A stretch of 32,358 nt of DNA from Gemmatimonas sp. (GCA_009380025.1 WHSP01000034.1:1-32358), one strand, 5' to 3'. Counted from the first letter of the stretch, positions 16,217 to 25,258 are shown. Notes: generated from the letters alone by a model not told the origin. Made by a program: numbers and translations.

Positions 16217-16486
16217 CTATTCGACGATCTCGAAACCCGGGCTGGAATCCGGACTCGCAACGGCCTCTTCGACGTCCTCGACCGCGGCAGCTGAAGGACC
16301 GATGTGCAGGGATCTCCGGAGGACGTCGAGCGCGTCATCCGACCCGGTAGCCAGCACCTCGACGCTGCCGTCCTCCCGATTGCGAACGTGGCCCGTGATC
16401 GACAGCTCCAGCGCACGCGACCGGACCCACCAGCGGAAGCCGACTCCCTGAACGCGGCCGCGTACGTTGAAGTGGAGAGTGGTCAC
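16217..16486 (-). CDS. acyP: Acylphosphatase
   Basis: Predicted 89 residues from GTG 16486, the typical length; longer in-frame starts add a stretch unlike the family. It hydrolyses carboxyl-phosphate bonds in small metabolites such as acetyl or carbamoyl phosphate. The phosphate loop is VRGRVQGVGFRWWV with catalytic Arg18, and the catalytic Asn is Asn36 in GHVRNREDGSVEV. The C-terminal strand is GFEIVE. No clear ribosome site precedes the GTG, but the gene follows the membrane-protein gene by 22 bases and is probably co-transcribed. Confidence 0.93.
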   Translation of the reverse strand: MTTLHFNVRGRVQGVGFRWWVRSRALELSITGHVRNREDGSVEVLATGSDDALDVLRRSLHIGPSAAAVEDVEEAVASPDSSPGFEIVE

Positions 16487-16508
16487 CGGGTGACGGGCGT
16501 CAAGGCGC

Positions 16509-17015
16509 TCAGAACGGGGATTCGTCGAAGGGGTCGAGATCGTTCTCGTAAGGAGCCCCGCCGTGACCGGTTCGCTCGAGACCCTCTTCGACAATGCTCT
16601 CGTCTAGATCATCGAGGTCCTCGTCATTGATCAGGGAACGAACCTCCTGGGCAATCGTCGCCGTCGCGACGCCGACCAAGATCTTTTTCAGTTGACTGCG
16701 AGCGCGATCGACCGCCCAATGGTGGCTGCGGGATCCGGTGACTGCGGCGATCACGAATCCGGTGACGAAGGCGGCGCCGACCGAAACGATCGGATTGGTC
16801 CGGATGGTCGAGACGATGTCGGTCCGCTTCCCGAGGAACTCGCCGGCCCGCTCGAACGAGGCTGCGAGCGAACTGGCCCGCTCGCGTAGCTCCCGACCGC
16901 GTTCCGCCGAGCTGTCCGGGCGCCGATCATCGGCCGGGCCGCTGCCGAGGTGCATGTGGGATTCGATCCCCCCATCGTCGGATGCCATTTCCATGTCGCC
17001 GTTGATGCGTTCCAT
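16509..17015 (-). CDS. Small predicted membrane protein, DUF883/YqjD-like
   Basis: Predicted 168 residues. The N-terminal third is acidic and polar, followed by a helical stretch (ELRERASSLAASFERAGEFLGKR). A single hydrophobic segment, NPIVSVGAAFVTGFVIAAVTG, lies at about 73-93. The region after it is helical and ends in an acidic tail (NDEDLDDLDESIVEE). The sequence NP..SVGAAFVTGF recalls the C-terminal anchor of DUF883/YqjD-type proteins, which associate with the inner membrane; that comparison is inference. It lies 14 bases after the holin-X-like gene. Confidence 0.75.
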   Translation of the reverse strand: MERINGDMEMASDDGGIESHMHLGSGPADDRRPDSSAERGRELRERASSLAASFERAGEFLGKRTDIVSTIRTNPIVSVGAAFVTGFVIAAVTGSRSHHWAVDRARSQLKKILVGVATATIAQEVRSLINDEDLDDLDESIVEEGLERTGHGGAPYENDLDPFDESPF

Positions 17016-17028
17016 ATCGAGCTCCCGG

Positions 17029-17508
17029 TCAGTGTCGTAGGTCCCGCTTGATCCGCTCGAGCTCCGCTTTTGCCCACTCCCTGTCGTGACGGAGCGCCTG
17101 CTTCGCGTTCTCCGGCGTCAGGCCACCGTTGCGGAGGCCGCTCCTTCCGCTGAGCAGCAGGATTCCTCCGAAGAGCACCAGTGCGCCGCCCACGATCAGG
17201 GTGCTCAACCAGTACTCGCCGCCGAGAAGGGCGCCGAGCCCAACGACGAGGAACACAACGAGTAGGAGCAGGCCAAGCGCGAGGATCGCGATCCCAATAC
17301 CCAGCAGTGCCGCGTTGCGCGCCAGCGCGCGCACACTCTGGTGAAGCTCGGCTTGCGCCAGCGCGAGCTCCTGACGAAGGAGCGTGCGGGTGTCATCGAC
17401 CAGCCGGCTGACGAGGGCCGACAGGGAGCGACGCGCTCTGTCTCTCAGCTGGGTCGTGGATGGGTCCGATCCGTCGTTCGACTCTGCCGACCGATCCGTC
17501 ATCGCCAC
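17029..17508 (-). CDS. Holin-X / phage-holin-3_6-like small membrane protein
   Basis: Predicted 159 residues. An amphipathic helix ([25 protein letters not shown]) precedes two adjacent hydrophobic segments at about 68-92 and 101-121, which is the arrangement of the Putative Actinobacterial Holin-X family (PF07332). Despite the name these proteins are usually chromosomal and have no proven lytic role. The C-terminus ([29 protein letters not shown] region) is charged and helical. The start lies one base after the stop of the upstream gene, so the two are probably co-translated. No lysin or phage gene is nearby. Confidence 0.85.
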   Translation of the reverse strand: MAMTDRSAESNDGSDPSTTQLRDRARRSLSALVSRLVDDTRTLLRQELALAQAELHQSVRALARNAALLGIGIAILALGLLLLVVFLVVGLGALLGGEYWLSTLIVGGALVLFGGILLLSGRSGLRNGGLTPENAKQALRHDREWAKAELERIKRDLRH

Positions 17509-17509
17509 G

Positions 17510-17944
17510 TCAACGAAGGATCTTTCCGGCCAACCAACCTACGCCCAGGGCCACGAGGGTCGTCTGCAACGGTTTCGCTCTCACTTGCTCGGCAAGGTCG
17601 TCGCGGATGCTCCGGAGATCGCTGGCGCGCAGGTACGCAGCGACATCCTGGATCGCTTCGCTGGCCGCTTGGACTGCGTCGCTGGCGCGGGCAGGGGCCA
17701 GGCCGGAGCCGAGCTGAGCGTCCACCAGCTGATCGAGACGGTCGGCCGTGTCTTCGAGGCGCGCCGCCATTTGCTGGAACGCACGGTTGGGCCGGCGCCG
17801 GCGCTGCGAATCGAGGGTCTCTCGCTTCGGGGGTTCCTGGAATGCCTCGCGGGCGCCTTCCTGCGGATTCCATGCGTCGCCGGGCTCGGTTGCGCGGTCG
17901 GCGGAGTTCGCCGGAGCGAGGTCATCGGGTCCGTGTTCGTCCAT
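17510..17944 (-). CDS. DUF883/YqjD-like small envelope protein
   Basis: Predicted 144 residues from an ATG at 17944; the frame is open much further upstream, but that portion is antisense to mnmG and is not coding. The first 55 residues are polar and probably disordered. A helical segment ([20 protein letters not shown]) and another ([17 protein letters not shown]) lead to a short C-terminal hydrophobic stretch with glycines, [15 protein letters not shown]. This layout matches the DUF883/ElaB/YqjD type, where a long helix ends in a membrane anchor. The ribosome site is weak. It is the first gene of a four-gene cassette. Confidence 0.7.
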   Translation of the reverse strand: MDEHGPDDLAPANSADRATEPGDAWNPQEGAREAFQEPPKRETLDSQRRRRPNRAFQQMAARLEDTADRLDQLVDAQLGSGLAPARASDAVQAASEAIQDVAAYLRASDLRSIRDDLAEQVRAKPLQTTLVALGVGWLAGKILR

Positions 17945-18083
17945 GAGGGCTCGTTCGGGGCTCGGTCTGGGGAGAGGGAGGCCGGGGGCAGCGGGTGTGC
18001 AACGCGCGTGCCATGTGCGGGCGTTGTTCGCGGGCCGCGGCACGCGGTGGAACGGACTGTGCCAGTACCGGCGCCGCCGGCAA

Positions 18084-18099
18084 CGTTCCACGTGGAACA
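18084..18099. other. parS site upstream of mnmG
   Basis: CGTTCCACGTGGAACA matches the bacterial parS consensus TGTTCCACGTGGAACA in 15 of 16 positions; the core GTTCCACGTGGAAC is a perfect 14-bp palindrome. It lies in the gap between the divergent cassette and mnmG, about 3 kb from parB. ParB would load here as a CTP-dependent clamp. Confidence 0.92.
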
Positions 18100-18238
18100 A
18101 CGTCGCCGTTGCGGTGTCGCCCGGGAAGCGGCGATGGTCGTGTTGCCCACGAAAGGGCGGCCGCGACTCCCGGGGGGCCCGGGCGTCCATGGTCGGCATT
18201 CCCAGGGGGCGGGCCGGATACCAACCGAGGAAGGAGAG

Positions 18239-20128
18239 ATGCGGAGCAAATACGAGGTCATCGTCGTCGGTGGCGGACATGCGGGGGTTGAGGCCGCGGG
18301 GGCCGCGGCCCGCGCGGGTGCCAACACGCTGCTGGTCACGCCGAACCTCGAGGCGATCGGCCAGATGAGCTGCAATCCTGCCATCGGCGGCGTTGCGAAA
18401 GGCACGGTGGTGCGCGAAGTCGATGCGCTCGGCGGCGTCATGTCGCGGGCGACCGACCGGGCGAGGATTCAGTTCCGGATGCTGAACCGCTCGAAGGGCC
18501 CGGCCGTGTGGTCTCCGCGTGCACAATGCGATCGAGGGCTGTACCGCCGGGCGGCGCGTTCCGTTCTCGAAGAGCACGCCCAGCTCGGGTTCTTCCAGGG
18601 TATGGTCGCTTCGTTGACGATCGAGCGCAATCGGGTCACTGGCGTCCGGACGGAGAGCGGCATCGAATTCGCCGCGCAGGCGGTAGTGGTGACGACCGGG
18701 ACTTTCCTGCGCGGAAGGATTCACGTCGGGGGGAGCCCCGGGCAACCAGCGGGAAGGGCGGGCGAGGCGCCCTGCGTACGCCTGGCGGAGCAGATGGAGG
18801 CGCTAGGCCTGGAGGTAGGGCGTTTCAAGACCGGAACTCCGCCCCGAATCGACGGCCGCACGATCGACTACGACCGCACGGTCCGCCAGGACGGCGAGAG
18901 TCCGGGCTACCGGTTTTCGAGCTGGGAGCGGGCCGAGCTCGCCCCCCAGAGGCCATGCTGGCTCACTTGGGCCGGCGAGCCCTTGCAGGAGATCGTTCGA
19001 AGGAATCTAGAGCGCTCGGCGCTCTACGGGGGGGAGATCGCGGGTCGCGGTCCCCGATACTGCCCTTCGATCGAGGACAAGATCGTGAAGTTTCCCGACG
19101 CGGAGCGGCACCAGATCTTTCTGGAACCGGAGGGTCTGGCGACGGACGAAGTCTACGTCAACGGGCTGTCGACGTCGCTGCCCGCGTCCGTCCAACAGGA
19201 GATGCTGCGGACGCTTCCCGGTCTGGAGCGGGCCGCAATGACACGGATGGGCTATGCGATCGAATACGACTACTTTCCACCGCATCAGCTCCATCCCACG
19301 CTCGAGCTGAAGGCTCTGTCGGGGCTCTATTTCGCCGGCCAGATCAACGGTACGACGGGGTACGAGGAGGCCGCGGGTCAAGGGATCGTCGCCGGCGCGA
19401 ACGCGGCCTTCGATGCGCTCGGCCGGGAGCCCCTGGTGTTGCGGCGCGACCAGGGGTTCATCGGAGTGCTGATCGACGACCTGGTGACGAAGGGAACGGA
19501 CGAGCCCTATCGGCTCTTTACTTCGCGAGCGGAGTTCCGGCTGCTCCTGCGACAGGACAACGCGCTGGCGAGGCTTGGCCCGGTCGCTGCGGAGAGGGGG
19601 ATGCTGACGGCACGCCAGCGGGCGCGGCTGGACGAGCGGCTGGCACTATCGGCCGCGGCGACCGAGTGGATGGATTCGACGAACGCGCGGCCTGACGAAG
19701 TGAATGCCGTTCTGCAGCAAGCGAATTCGGCGCAGCTGAGCGAACCCGTACGGATGAGTGCACTGCTGAAGCGCCCGAACGTTTCCGTCCAGGCTTTGCT
19801 GGACGCGCTCGGCCAGTCCCCACTCGGCGAGGTGTCGGATCACGAGCGAGAGGAAGTGCTGACCGGGGTCGAGATGGAGCTGCGGTATGCCGGATACCTC
19901 CGGCGAGAGCGGGAGCGGGCCGAGGCGTTGCAGCGGCAGGCGTCGTTCCCGTTGCCGGGTGACCTTCCATTCGGCGAGCTCCGGACGTTGTCGACCGAAG
20001 CTCGGCAGAAGCTCGCGCGGGTGCAGCCGCGGACGCTCGGCCAGGCCGGGCGGATCCCGGGGATCTCGCCGAGCGACCTGCAGAATCTGGTGCTGGAGGT
20101 GCGGAAGCGGCGAGCGAGCGGCGCGTAG
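18239..20128 (+). CDS. mnmG: tRNA uridine-5-carboxymethylaminomethyl modification enzyme MnmG
   Basis: Predicted 629 residues, the usual length. It uses FAD, NADH, methylene-tetrahydrofolate and glycine or ammonium with MnmE to modify U34 of tRNAs. The ATG is set by the AAGGAG site just before it; the frame stays open about 0.86 kb upstream, but that is antisense to the cassette. The FAD motif is [12 protein letters not shown] at about 9-20. Other signatures are [50 protein letters not shown] and [16 protein letters not shown]. The C-terminal helical domain ends [13 protein letters not shown]. No rsmG follows it; the next gene is parA. Confidence 0.98.
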   Translation: MRSKYEVIVVGGGHAGVEAAGAAARAGANTLLVTPNLEAIGQMSCNPAIGGVAKGTVVREVDALGGVMSRATDRARIQFRMLNRSKGPAVWSPRAQCDRGLYRRAARSVLEEHAQLGFFQGMVASLTIERNRVTGVRTESGIEFAAQAVVVTTGTFLRGRIHVGGSPGQPAGRAGEAPCVRLAEQMEALGLEVGRFKTGTPPRIDGRTIDYDRTVRQDGESPGYRFSSWERAELAPQRPCWLTWAGEPLQEIVRRNLERSALYGGEIAGRGPRYCPSIEDKIVKFPDAERHQIFLEPEGLATDEVYVNGLSTSLPASVQQEMLRTLPGLERAAMTRMGYAIEYDYFPPHQLHPTLELKALSGLYFAGQINGTTGYEEAAGQGIVAGANAAFDALGREPLVLRRDQGFIGVLIDDLVTKGTDEPYRLFTSRAEFRLLLRQDNALARLGPVAAERGMLTARQRARLDERLALSAAATEWMDSTNARPDEVNAVLQQANSAQLSEPVRMSALLKRPNVSVQALLDALGQSPLGEVSDHEREEVLTGVEMELRYAGYLRRERERAEALQRQASFPLPGDLPFGELRTLSTEARQKLARVQPRTLGQAGRIPGISPSDLQNLVLEVRKRRASGA

Positions 20129-20160
20129 AGGGGGATCTCCTCGCGTCCGGACTCCCGGTG

Positions 20161-20176
20161 TGTTCCACGTGAAACA
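20161..20176. other. parS site between mnmG and parA
   Basis: TGTTCCACGTGAAACA is a hybrid of the two common parS spellings (TGTTCCACGTGGAACA and TGTTTCACGTGAAACA). It lies about 100 bases upstream of parA and could both load ParB and affect expression of parAB. Confidence 0.92.
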
Positions 20177-20266
20177 AAGTTGGCGCTGAGGCGCTGGACT
20201 CGCCTGTACGCCGCCCGCTATATTGGCCGGCACTCCGGACCTTCGACCTGCGACCTGAGAACACGA

Positions 20267-21085
20267 GTGGCTCGGATTATCGCCATCGCCAACCAGAAGG
20301 GCGGTGTCGGCAAGACCACGACCGCCATCAACCTGGGAGCGTGTCTCGCCGTCGCGGAGCGCCGCACCCTCGTGATCGATATCGACCCGCAGGCCAATGC
20401 GACCAGTGGTCTGGGCGTGCCGAAAGAGCAGGTGACGCGCTCGATCTACGACGTCCTCGTCGAGGGGATGCCGGCGGCCGACACGATCACGCGGGAGGTA
20501 CATTTCCCCCGCCTCGACCTACTTCCCGCGACCCGGGACCTGGTGGGCGTGGACGTGGAGCTGGTGACTCGCGCTCGCCGTGAGACGATCCTGCGGAGGG
20601 CGCTGGATCCATTACGGGACGCGTACGACTACATCTTGATCGACGCCCCTCCGTCCCTCGGGTTGCTGACTCTCAACACCCTGACGGCGGCGGACTCGGT
20701 GCTGATCCCGATCCAGTGTGAGTTCTACGCGCTGGAGGGTTTATCGCAGCTACTCAACACGGTTCGCATCGTCCAGCGCAACCTCAATCCCTCCCTACAG
20801 ATAGAGGGTGTCCTCCTGACTATGTTCGACAGTCGGCTGAACCTGTCGCGCCAGGTGGCGGAGGAAGCGAAGGAGTATTTCGGGTCAAGGGTCTTCCGAA
20901 CGCCGATTCCGCGGAACGTTCGCATCGCCGAGGCGCCGAGCTTCGGAGAGCCAATCGTACTCTACGATATCGTGTCGGCGGGAGCGAAGAGCTATCTGGC
21001 GTTGGCGCAGGAAGTGATTGCGCGGCAGGCGTCGGGAAGTGTGGAACGGGAGGCGCTCCCGATGCCCGGCGGGGGGGAGGAGTGA
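20267..21085 (+). CDS. parA: Chromosome partitioning ATPase ParA (Soj)
   Basis: Predicted 272 residues with a GTG start at 20267, which puts the deviant Walker A motif KGGVGKTT at residues 11-18, as in homologues; an earlier in-frame start would add an unrelated segment. The protein binds ATP and DNA non-specifically and drives movement of ParB-parS complexes. [12 protein letters not shown] and [12 protein letters not shown] carry the switch and Walker B regions, and [11 protein letters not shown]-type sequence follows later. It overlaps parB by four bases. Confidence 0.97.
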   Translation: MARIIAIANQKGGVGKTTTAINLGACLAVAERRTLVIDIDPQANATSGLGVPKEQVTRSIYDVLVEGMPAADTITREVHFPRLDLLPATRDLVGVDVELVTRARRETILRRALDPLRDAYDYILIDAPPSLGLLTLNTLTAADSVLIPIQCEFYALEGLSQLLNTVRIVQRNLNPSLQIEGVLLTMFDSRLNLSRQVAEEAKEYFGSRVFRTPIPRNVRIAEAPSFGEPIVLYDIVSAGAKSYLALAQEVIARQASGSVEREALPMPGGGEE

Positions 21086-22026
21086 GCTCGGCGAGGGAGT
21101 CAAGCTCCGGCACCGGGGGGGACCCTAGAAAGAAGAGCCGCCTGGGCAAAGGGTTGGAGGCGTTGCTGGGCGAGTATCTTCCGGAGGAAGGGGTAGGGAG
21201 CGAGGGGTATCGGCAGGTGCCGGTGGGCGCGATTGTGGCGAACCCATTCCAGCCTCGTCGGGAGTTCCCGAAGGAGCAGCTCGGGGAGTTGGAGAGCTCG
21301 ATCCGAGAAAACGGGCTGCTTCAGCCGCTCGTCGTCCGACCGACCGATCCGGCGTCGACGATGGGAGCGGAGTGGGAGTTGGTGGCGGGAGAGCGGCGGC
21401 TCCGGGCCGTGCGCCAGCTGGGCTGGAAGGAGGTGCCGGTCGTCGTTCGAGACATGGACGATCGGACGCTGTTAGTGCTGGCGATCGTCGAGAACGTGCA
21501 GCGGGCGGACCTGACGCCTCTGGAGGAGGCGGAGGGGTACCGGCAACTCATCGAGGATTTCGAGTACACGCAAAAGGAGGTAGCGGAGAGCGTAGGCCGT
21601 GAGCGCTCGACCATCGCCAACCTGCTCCGGCTGCTGCAGCTGCCGGCATCGGTTCAGCAGCTGGTATCGACTGGCCGGCTCTCGATGGGACACGCGCGAG
21701 CGATCCTGGGAATGGGCGATCACCGGCAGATGGCTGACCTCGCCCGGCGTGCGGCAGACGAGGGAATGTCGGTGCGGAACGTGGAGGAGCTGGTGCGTAG
21801 CTCCCGCCCGGGAGGGCGAAAGAAGCGGGAGGGTTCCGGTCGGCAGAACGCTACGGATCCACACGTGCGGCAGCTGGAGACGGAGTTGCAGCGCTACCTC
21901 GGAACGGAGGTAAGGATTCGCGTCTCAGGACGAACTTCGGGCCGGATCGAGATCCCGTTCTATGGTGTCGAGGACTTCGAGCGGGTGACAGAGTTACTCT
22001 TGGGTGCCGAGGCGACGAGGTCGTGA
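21082..22026 (+). CDS. parB: Chromosome partitioning protein ParB (Spo0J)
   Basis: Predicted 314 residues. The GTG start overlaps the parA stop (GTGA) and follows a GGGGGGAGG site. An N-terminal basic segment ([15 protein letters not shown]) resembles the ParA-activating tail. The CTP-binding domain has the motif GERRLRA at residues 103-109 and ENVQRADL at 137-144. The helix-turn-helix that reads parS lies at about 162-186 ([17 protein letters not shown]). A C-terminal dimerisation domain ends at the stop. Two parS sites lie within 3 kb upstream. Confidence 0.98.
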   Translation: MSSARESSSGTGGDPRKKSRLGKGLEALLGEYLPEEGVGSEGYRQVPVGAIVANPFQPRREFPKEQLGELESSIRENGLLQPLVVRPTDPASTMGAEWELVAGERRLRAVRQLGWKEVPVVVRDMDDRTLLVLAIVENVQRADLTPLEEAEGYRQLIEDFEYTQKEVAESVGRERSTIANLLRLLQLPASVQQLVSTGRLSMGHARAILGMGDHRQMADLARRAADEGMSVRNVEELVRSSRPGGRKKREGSGRQNATDPHVRQLETELQRYLGTEVRIRVSGRTSGRIEIPFYGVEDFERVTELLLGAEATRS

Positions 22027-22129
22027 CGATGCCGTGGTGGGGAGCGAGACGGGTCGGGCGCATGAACGAGGCGGCGGGGTCGGTCGCAGTCGCCCACATG
22101 AGCGGCCTCGGCAGGGCCGAGAGAGCAAG

Positions 22130-22939
22130 ATGAAGGATCGCGGGCAGAAGGAACGCAGGAAGAAGAAGGCGCCACGTCGGATGACGTTCATCGTCGTGCC
22201 ACATGGTCGGCGCGACGAGGGCACGCGCTCGTTCGAGGTCTCCTATCGACGGTTGAGGGCAACCGGGGCCCTGGTCCTCTTGCTCGTGCTTACGTGGATC
22301 GGGATGGCGGGATCCTGGCTTTGGGTCGGAAGTCAGGCCGCCAGGGTTCCGGGTCTGGAGGGAGAGGTCACGCGGATGGAAGAGGAGTTGGCGCAGGTCG
22401 GACAGCTGGGACTCGCGCTGCGCCAGCTCGAGGGTCAGTACCACCGGATGCGGGAGATGCTGGGGGCGAATCGTCCGGCCGATCCGGGAAGCATCTGGCT
22501 GCCCGCAATCGGCGAGTTGCCGCTGCCGGAGCCGATGTCCGACGAAGCGGCAGCGGACTCCGTGCCCAACGCATGGCCATTGACGCAGCGAGGCTTCGTT
22601 ACCCGTGAGCACCTCGGTGTCATTCCCGGTCAGCATCCCGGTATCGATATCGCCGTGGCCGAGGGTTCCTACGTCCGAGCGGCCGGGATAGGTGTCGTCA
22701 TCGAGGCGGGTGAGGACGACGTCTACGGAAGATTCGTGCGGATCAAGCACCCGGAAGGGTATGAATCGGTCTATGGTCACGCTTCCGAGCTCTTCGTAGT
22801 CCCCACCGATGAGGTCGAGCGTCACCAGGTGATCGCCCTGAGCGGGAACACCGGAACCTCGACTGCGCCCCACCTGCATTTCGAGATCTGGCAGGACGGT
22901 CACGCGATCGATCCGCGGCAGATCGTCGCCACACCCTGA
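22130..22939 (+). CDS. M23 family metallopeptidase (LytM/zinc endopeptidase domain)
   Basis: Predicted 269 residues. After a basic N-terminus (KDRGQKERRKKKAPRR) there is one membrane segment at about 46-67, so the domain should face the periplasm. A coiled-coil region (about 74-112) follows. The LytM domain has all metal ligands: His169 and Asp173 in HPGIDIAV, and His250 in HLHFE, with His217 in VYGHASEL and His248 as the remaining active-site histidines. It probably cleaves peptidoglycan cross-links or acts with a divisome or elongation complex. The ATG at 22130 is the first sensible start. It follows parB closely (103 bases). Confidence 0.92.
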   Translation: MKDRGQKERRKKKAPRRMTFIVVPHGRRDEGTRSFEVSYRRLRATGALVLLLVLTWIGMAGSWLWVGSQAARVPGLEGEVTRMEEELAQVGQLGLALRQLEGQYHRMREMLGANRPADPGSIWLPAIGELPLPEPMSDEAAADSVPNAWPLTQRGFVTREHLGVIPGQHPGIDIAVAEGSYVRAAGIGVVIEAGEDDVYGRFVRIKHPEGYESVYGHASELFVVPTDEVERHQVIALSGNTGTSTAPHLHFEIWQDGHAIDPRQIVATP

Positions 22940-23087
22940 GAACGGTTCCCTCGGCCGGACTCGATCCGGATCGAACAAGCGGACCACGTAAATCGAGAAT
23001 CGCGGGCATCGATATCGAGGTGAGGCGCCCGCCCTGGAGGGTGACCCGTGATGAGGAGAGCATCTGCAGGGCTCACGCTGGGAATTG

Positions 23088-23198
23088 TTCTCCACAGTCG
23101 ACTCTACTCCATATCGCATTGCCGCACAATGAGTTGCCGCTTTCCACAAAAGATAGCACCGGTTTTCCACGCGTTTTCTCCACAATCGTGGAAACGCG
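23088..23198. promoter_or_regulatory. Second cluster of DnaA-box-like motifs with hairpin, upstream of the Nif3-family gene
   Basis: The gap 22940-23214 contains two identical TTCTCCACA copies (23088-23096 and 23176-23184), each one mismatch from TTATCCACA, plus CTTTCCACA (23140-23148), TTTTCCACG (23163-23171) and the inverted GTTTCCACG (23187-23195). The arm CGCGTTT (23170-23176) pairs with AAACGCG (23192-23198) around an inner CCAC/GTGG stem. The hairpin ends 17 bases before the next start codon. It may be a DnaA-bound control site, an origin-associated site or the target of another regulator. Confidence 0.45.
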
Positions 23199-23214
23199 CG
23201 GCAGGGGTTGGGAA

Positions 23215-23967
23215 ATGAACGTGATCGAGCTGAGGGAACGCCTCGACGGGCTGCTCCGTACAGCCGAGATCGCCGACTATCCGGATGCCTATAACGGGCT
23301 GCAGGTGGAATGCGGCACGGAGATCGAGCGAGTCGCTTTTGCTGTCGACGCCTCCCTGGTAACGATCGAAGCGGCGGTGGACGGCAGAGCGAACCTGCTG
23401 GTCGTCCACCATGGGCTTTTCTGGGGTGGAGGTGCCCCGTTGACAGAACGGCGGTACCGTCGGGTGCGTGCGTTGATCCAGGCGGACGTGGGACTCTACA
23501 GCGCACATCTTCCGCTGGACGCGCACCCGCAAGTCGGCAACAACGCCGTCCTGGCACGGAAGCTAGGTGTGGAGATCGAGGGGAGGTTCGGCGACTACAA
23601 GGGGACGGAGATCGGCATCTGGGGTCGGCTCGAGATGAGGCGAGAAGCGCTTGCCGCTCGGCTGGACGAGTTGCTGGGGAACCGGGTGCGGCTGATCGCG
23701 GGCGGACCCGAGCGGGTGCGCAACGTCGGTGTGATCACCGGGGGTGCCGGCGGGGAGGTAGCGGCCGCGCGTGCGGCTGGCCTGGACGCGTTCATCACGG
23801 GCGAAGGAGCTCACCACAACTATTTCGACGCGGTCGAGGGCAGCATCAACCTGTACCTCGGTGGGCACTACGCCACGGAGGTCTGGGGGGTTCGCGCTCT
23901 GGCAGAGTACTGTTCCCGTGAGCTGGGGCTCCAGACCTTCTTTATCGATCAACCTACTGGTTTGTAG
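23215..23967 (+). CDS. Nif3-like dinuclear metal centre protein
   Basis: Predicted 250 residues. The ATG at 23215 is preferred to an in-frame start at 23020 because homologues start MNVIELRE-like and the longer form would read through the hairpin and box-like region. The conserved metal-binding His pair is His65-His66 in LLVVHHGLFW, then HLPLDAHPQVGNN with Asp102, and His218 and Glu222 in GGHYATEVWG. Nif3/YbgI proteins form hexameric toroids; some are annotated GTP cyclohydrolase I type 2, but the cellular role is unclear. The usual zinc-ribbon partner (C4-type) and sigma factor or rpoD neighbour are not next to it. Confidence 0.93.
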   Translation: MNVIELRERLDGLLRTAEIADYPDAYNGLQVECGTEIERVAFAVDASLVTIEAAVDGRANLLVVHHGLFWGGGAPLTERRYRRVRALIQADVGLYSAHLPLDAHPQVGNNAVLARKLGVEIEGRFGDYKGTEIGIWGRLEMRREALAARLDELLGNRVRLIAGGPERVRNVGVITGGAGGEVAAARAAGLDAFITGEGAHHNYFDAVEGSINLYLGGHYATEVWGVRALAEYCSRELGLQTFFIDQPTGL

Positions 23968-24200
23968 GCGTTTCCACGACCGGTGTCGGCGACGTCCTCG
24001 CCTGCCTAGCGGCGCGTGGGCGGCAGGAGGGGATGGCCCGCAGAGGACTTCGGGCCCCCCGGTGGTCGACCCACCGGCTTCCCCGGCCAATCGGTCGATT
24101 TTGTCCGGCTGTCCTCGAGCTGTCGACCCGGGAGGTCCGTTGCCCCTCCGGGAGGTGGGCGCCGGTCGATGCGGCCGTCATGCAACTCCAGTAACCCGCA

Positions 24201-25061
24201 ATGCGCTTCGATCACGCAGTCATTCTCGTACCGGATCTCGGGCGAGCCGTCGTGGCGTTCGAGGAGCTCGGCTTCAGGGTCGCCCCAGGGGGAGTCCATG
24301 ACGGGGGTGCGACGCACAATGCCCTGATCGCACTGGCGGACGGGAGCTACATGGAGCTGCTGGCTTTCACGGGACGTCTGGTCTCCCGCGCCCTCCCGAT
24401 GCTCGAGTCGGTCGGCCTCGGAAGGCTGCTCACTGGAAGTGGGGGGCGGGATCCGATGGCGGAGCGCTTCCGGGCACGCGCGCCACGACGGAGCGGATTG
24501 ATCGACTTCGCCCTCCTACCGACGTCGATGGATGCCGATCTGACGAGAGCTCGGCGGGAGGGGGTGAGGATCCGCGGCCCGATTGAAGGCGGGCGCCTTC
24601 GGCCAGGGTACGCGCCGATCGCCTGGGAGCTGGGTCTGCCGGAGGCTCCGGAGCTGCCCTTTTTCTGCTCCGATTTGACGGATCGGAGCGAACGGGTCCC
24701 CTCCGGTGAGGTAACCCAGCATGCCAATGGAGTGACCGGGATCAGAGCAGTGACAGTTGCCGTGGAGAAGCTGGAGCCGAGCTCTGCGCGCTATCGGGCG
24801 ATGTTGGGCGTCGAGCCGGAGCCGGCTGCGTTGGGAGGGACGGGGGTGGCGCGTGGCCGCATCTTTCGGATTGAAGGCGTGGAGGTAACGGTGGCGACGA
24901 CCGAGGATCCGACGCATGCAATGTGGCGGCACCTTCGGGAGCGCGGAGAGGGTCCGTTCGAATTGACCCTGACCGTGGAAGCCCCGAGCCGCACGGGCGT
25001 AGCGGAAGTGTGCGGCGCGCGCTTGAACCTCATCCTGGATCGACCACGGTCGCTAGCGTGA
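24201..25061 (+). CDS. VOC-family (glyoxalase-like) protein
   Basis: Predicted 286 residues. Two VOC modules can be seen: the first starts MRFDHAVILVPDLGRAVVAFEELGF with the metal-ligand-like His5, ending near NALIALADGSYMELLAF; the second starts after GVTGIRAVTVAVEKLEPSSARYRAMLG at about 175-201. This resembles Glyoxalase_3-type (PF13468) proteins, which are of unknown substrate. No strong ribosome site precedes the ATG. Its stop overlaps the GTG of the truncated oxidase remnant by four bases. The 233 bases between this gene and the Nif3-family gene hold only GC-rich short hairpins (for example CCGGTGG/CCACCGG at 24059-24077). Confidence 0.85.
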   Translation: MRFDHAVILVPDLGRAVVAFEELGFRVAPGGVHDGGATHNALIALADGSYMELLAFTGRLVSRALPMLESVGLGRLLTGSGGRDPMAERFRARAPRRSGLIDFALLPTSMDADLTRARREGVRIRGPIEGGRLRPGYAPIAWELGLPEAPELPFFCSDLTDRSERVPSGEVTQHANGVTGIRAVTVAVEKLEPSSARYRAMLGVEPEPAALGGTGVARGRIFRIEGVEVTVATTEDPTHAMWRHLRERGEGPFELTLTVEAPSRTGVAEVCGARLNLILDRPRSLA

Positions 25062-25243
25062 CGAATGATCTCGATGTGATCGTCGTCGGGCTCGGCGCGT
25101 CAGGCGGTGCGGCTGTATACCACTTTGCAGATCGGGATGCGAAGGTGCTCGGCAGCGACCGATTCGATCCGCGCCGATCCACCGCACCGAAACGGGTCAT
25201 CGCATCGCGAATCCTTGGTGAGGCGTATTTCGAAGAACAGAGC
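25058..25243 (+). pseudogene. N-terminal remnant of a sarcosine/N-methyl amino acid oxidase
   Basis: A GTG overlapping the VOC stop begins a frame that reads TNDLDVIVVGLGASGGAAVYHFADRDAKVLGSDRFDP, the dinucleotide (FAD) binding beta-alpha-beta start of the MTOX/SolA family, followed by SRILGEAYFEE, which matches the conserved SRIIREAYFEH-like segment. Similarity stops at about residue 62; an intact enzyme needs about 370-390. The frame stays open to 25558, but that part is antisense to the next gene. The G-x-G-x-x-G motif survives as GLGASG and key Arg residues before the AYFE segment are altered. Inference: a deletion removed most of the gene. Confidence 0.7.
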
Positions 25244-25258
25244 TCCGATTGGCGGCGA

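Noticed and set aside
17029-17508. Prophage holin
   Set aside because: The Holin-X-like protein is a common chromosomal family and no lysin, integrase or structural phage gene is nearby.
17384-18238. Long open frame running into mnmG from upstream
   Set aside because: It is antisense to the cassette of membrane proteins, and mnmG has a clear start and ribosome site at 18239.
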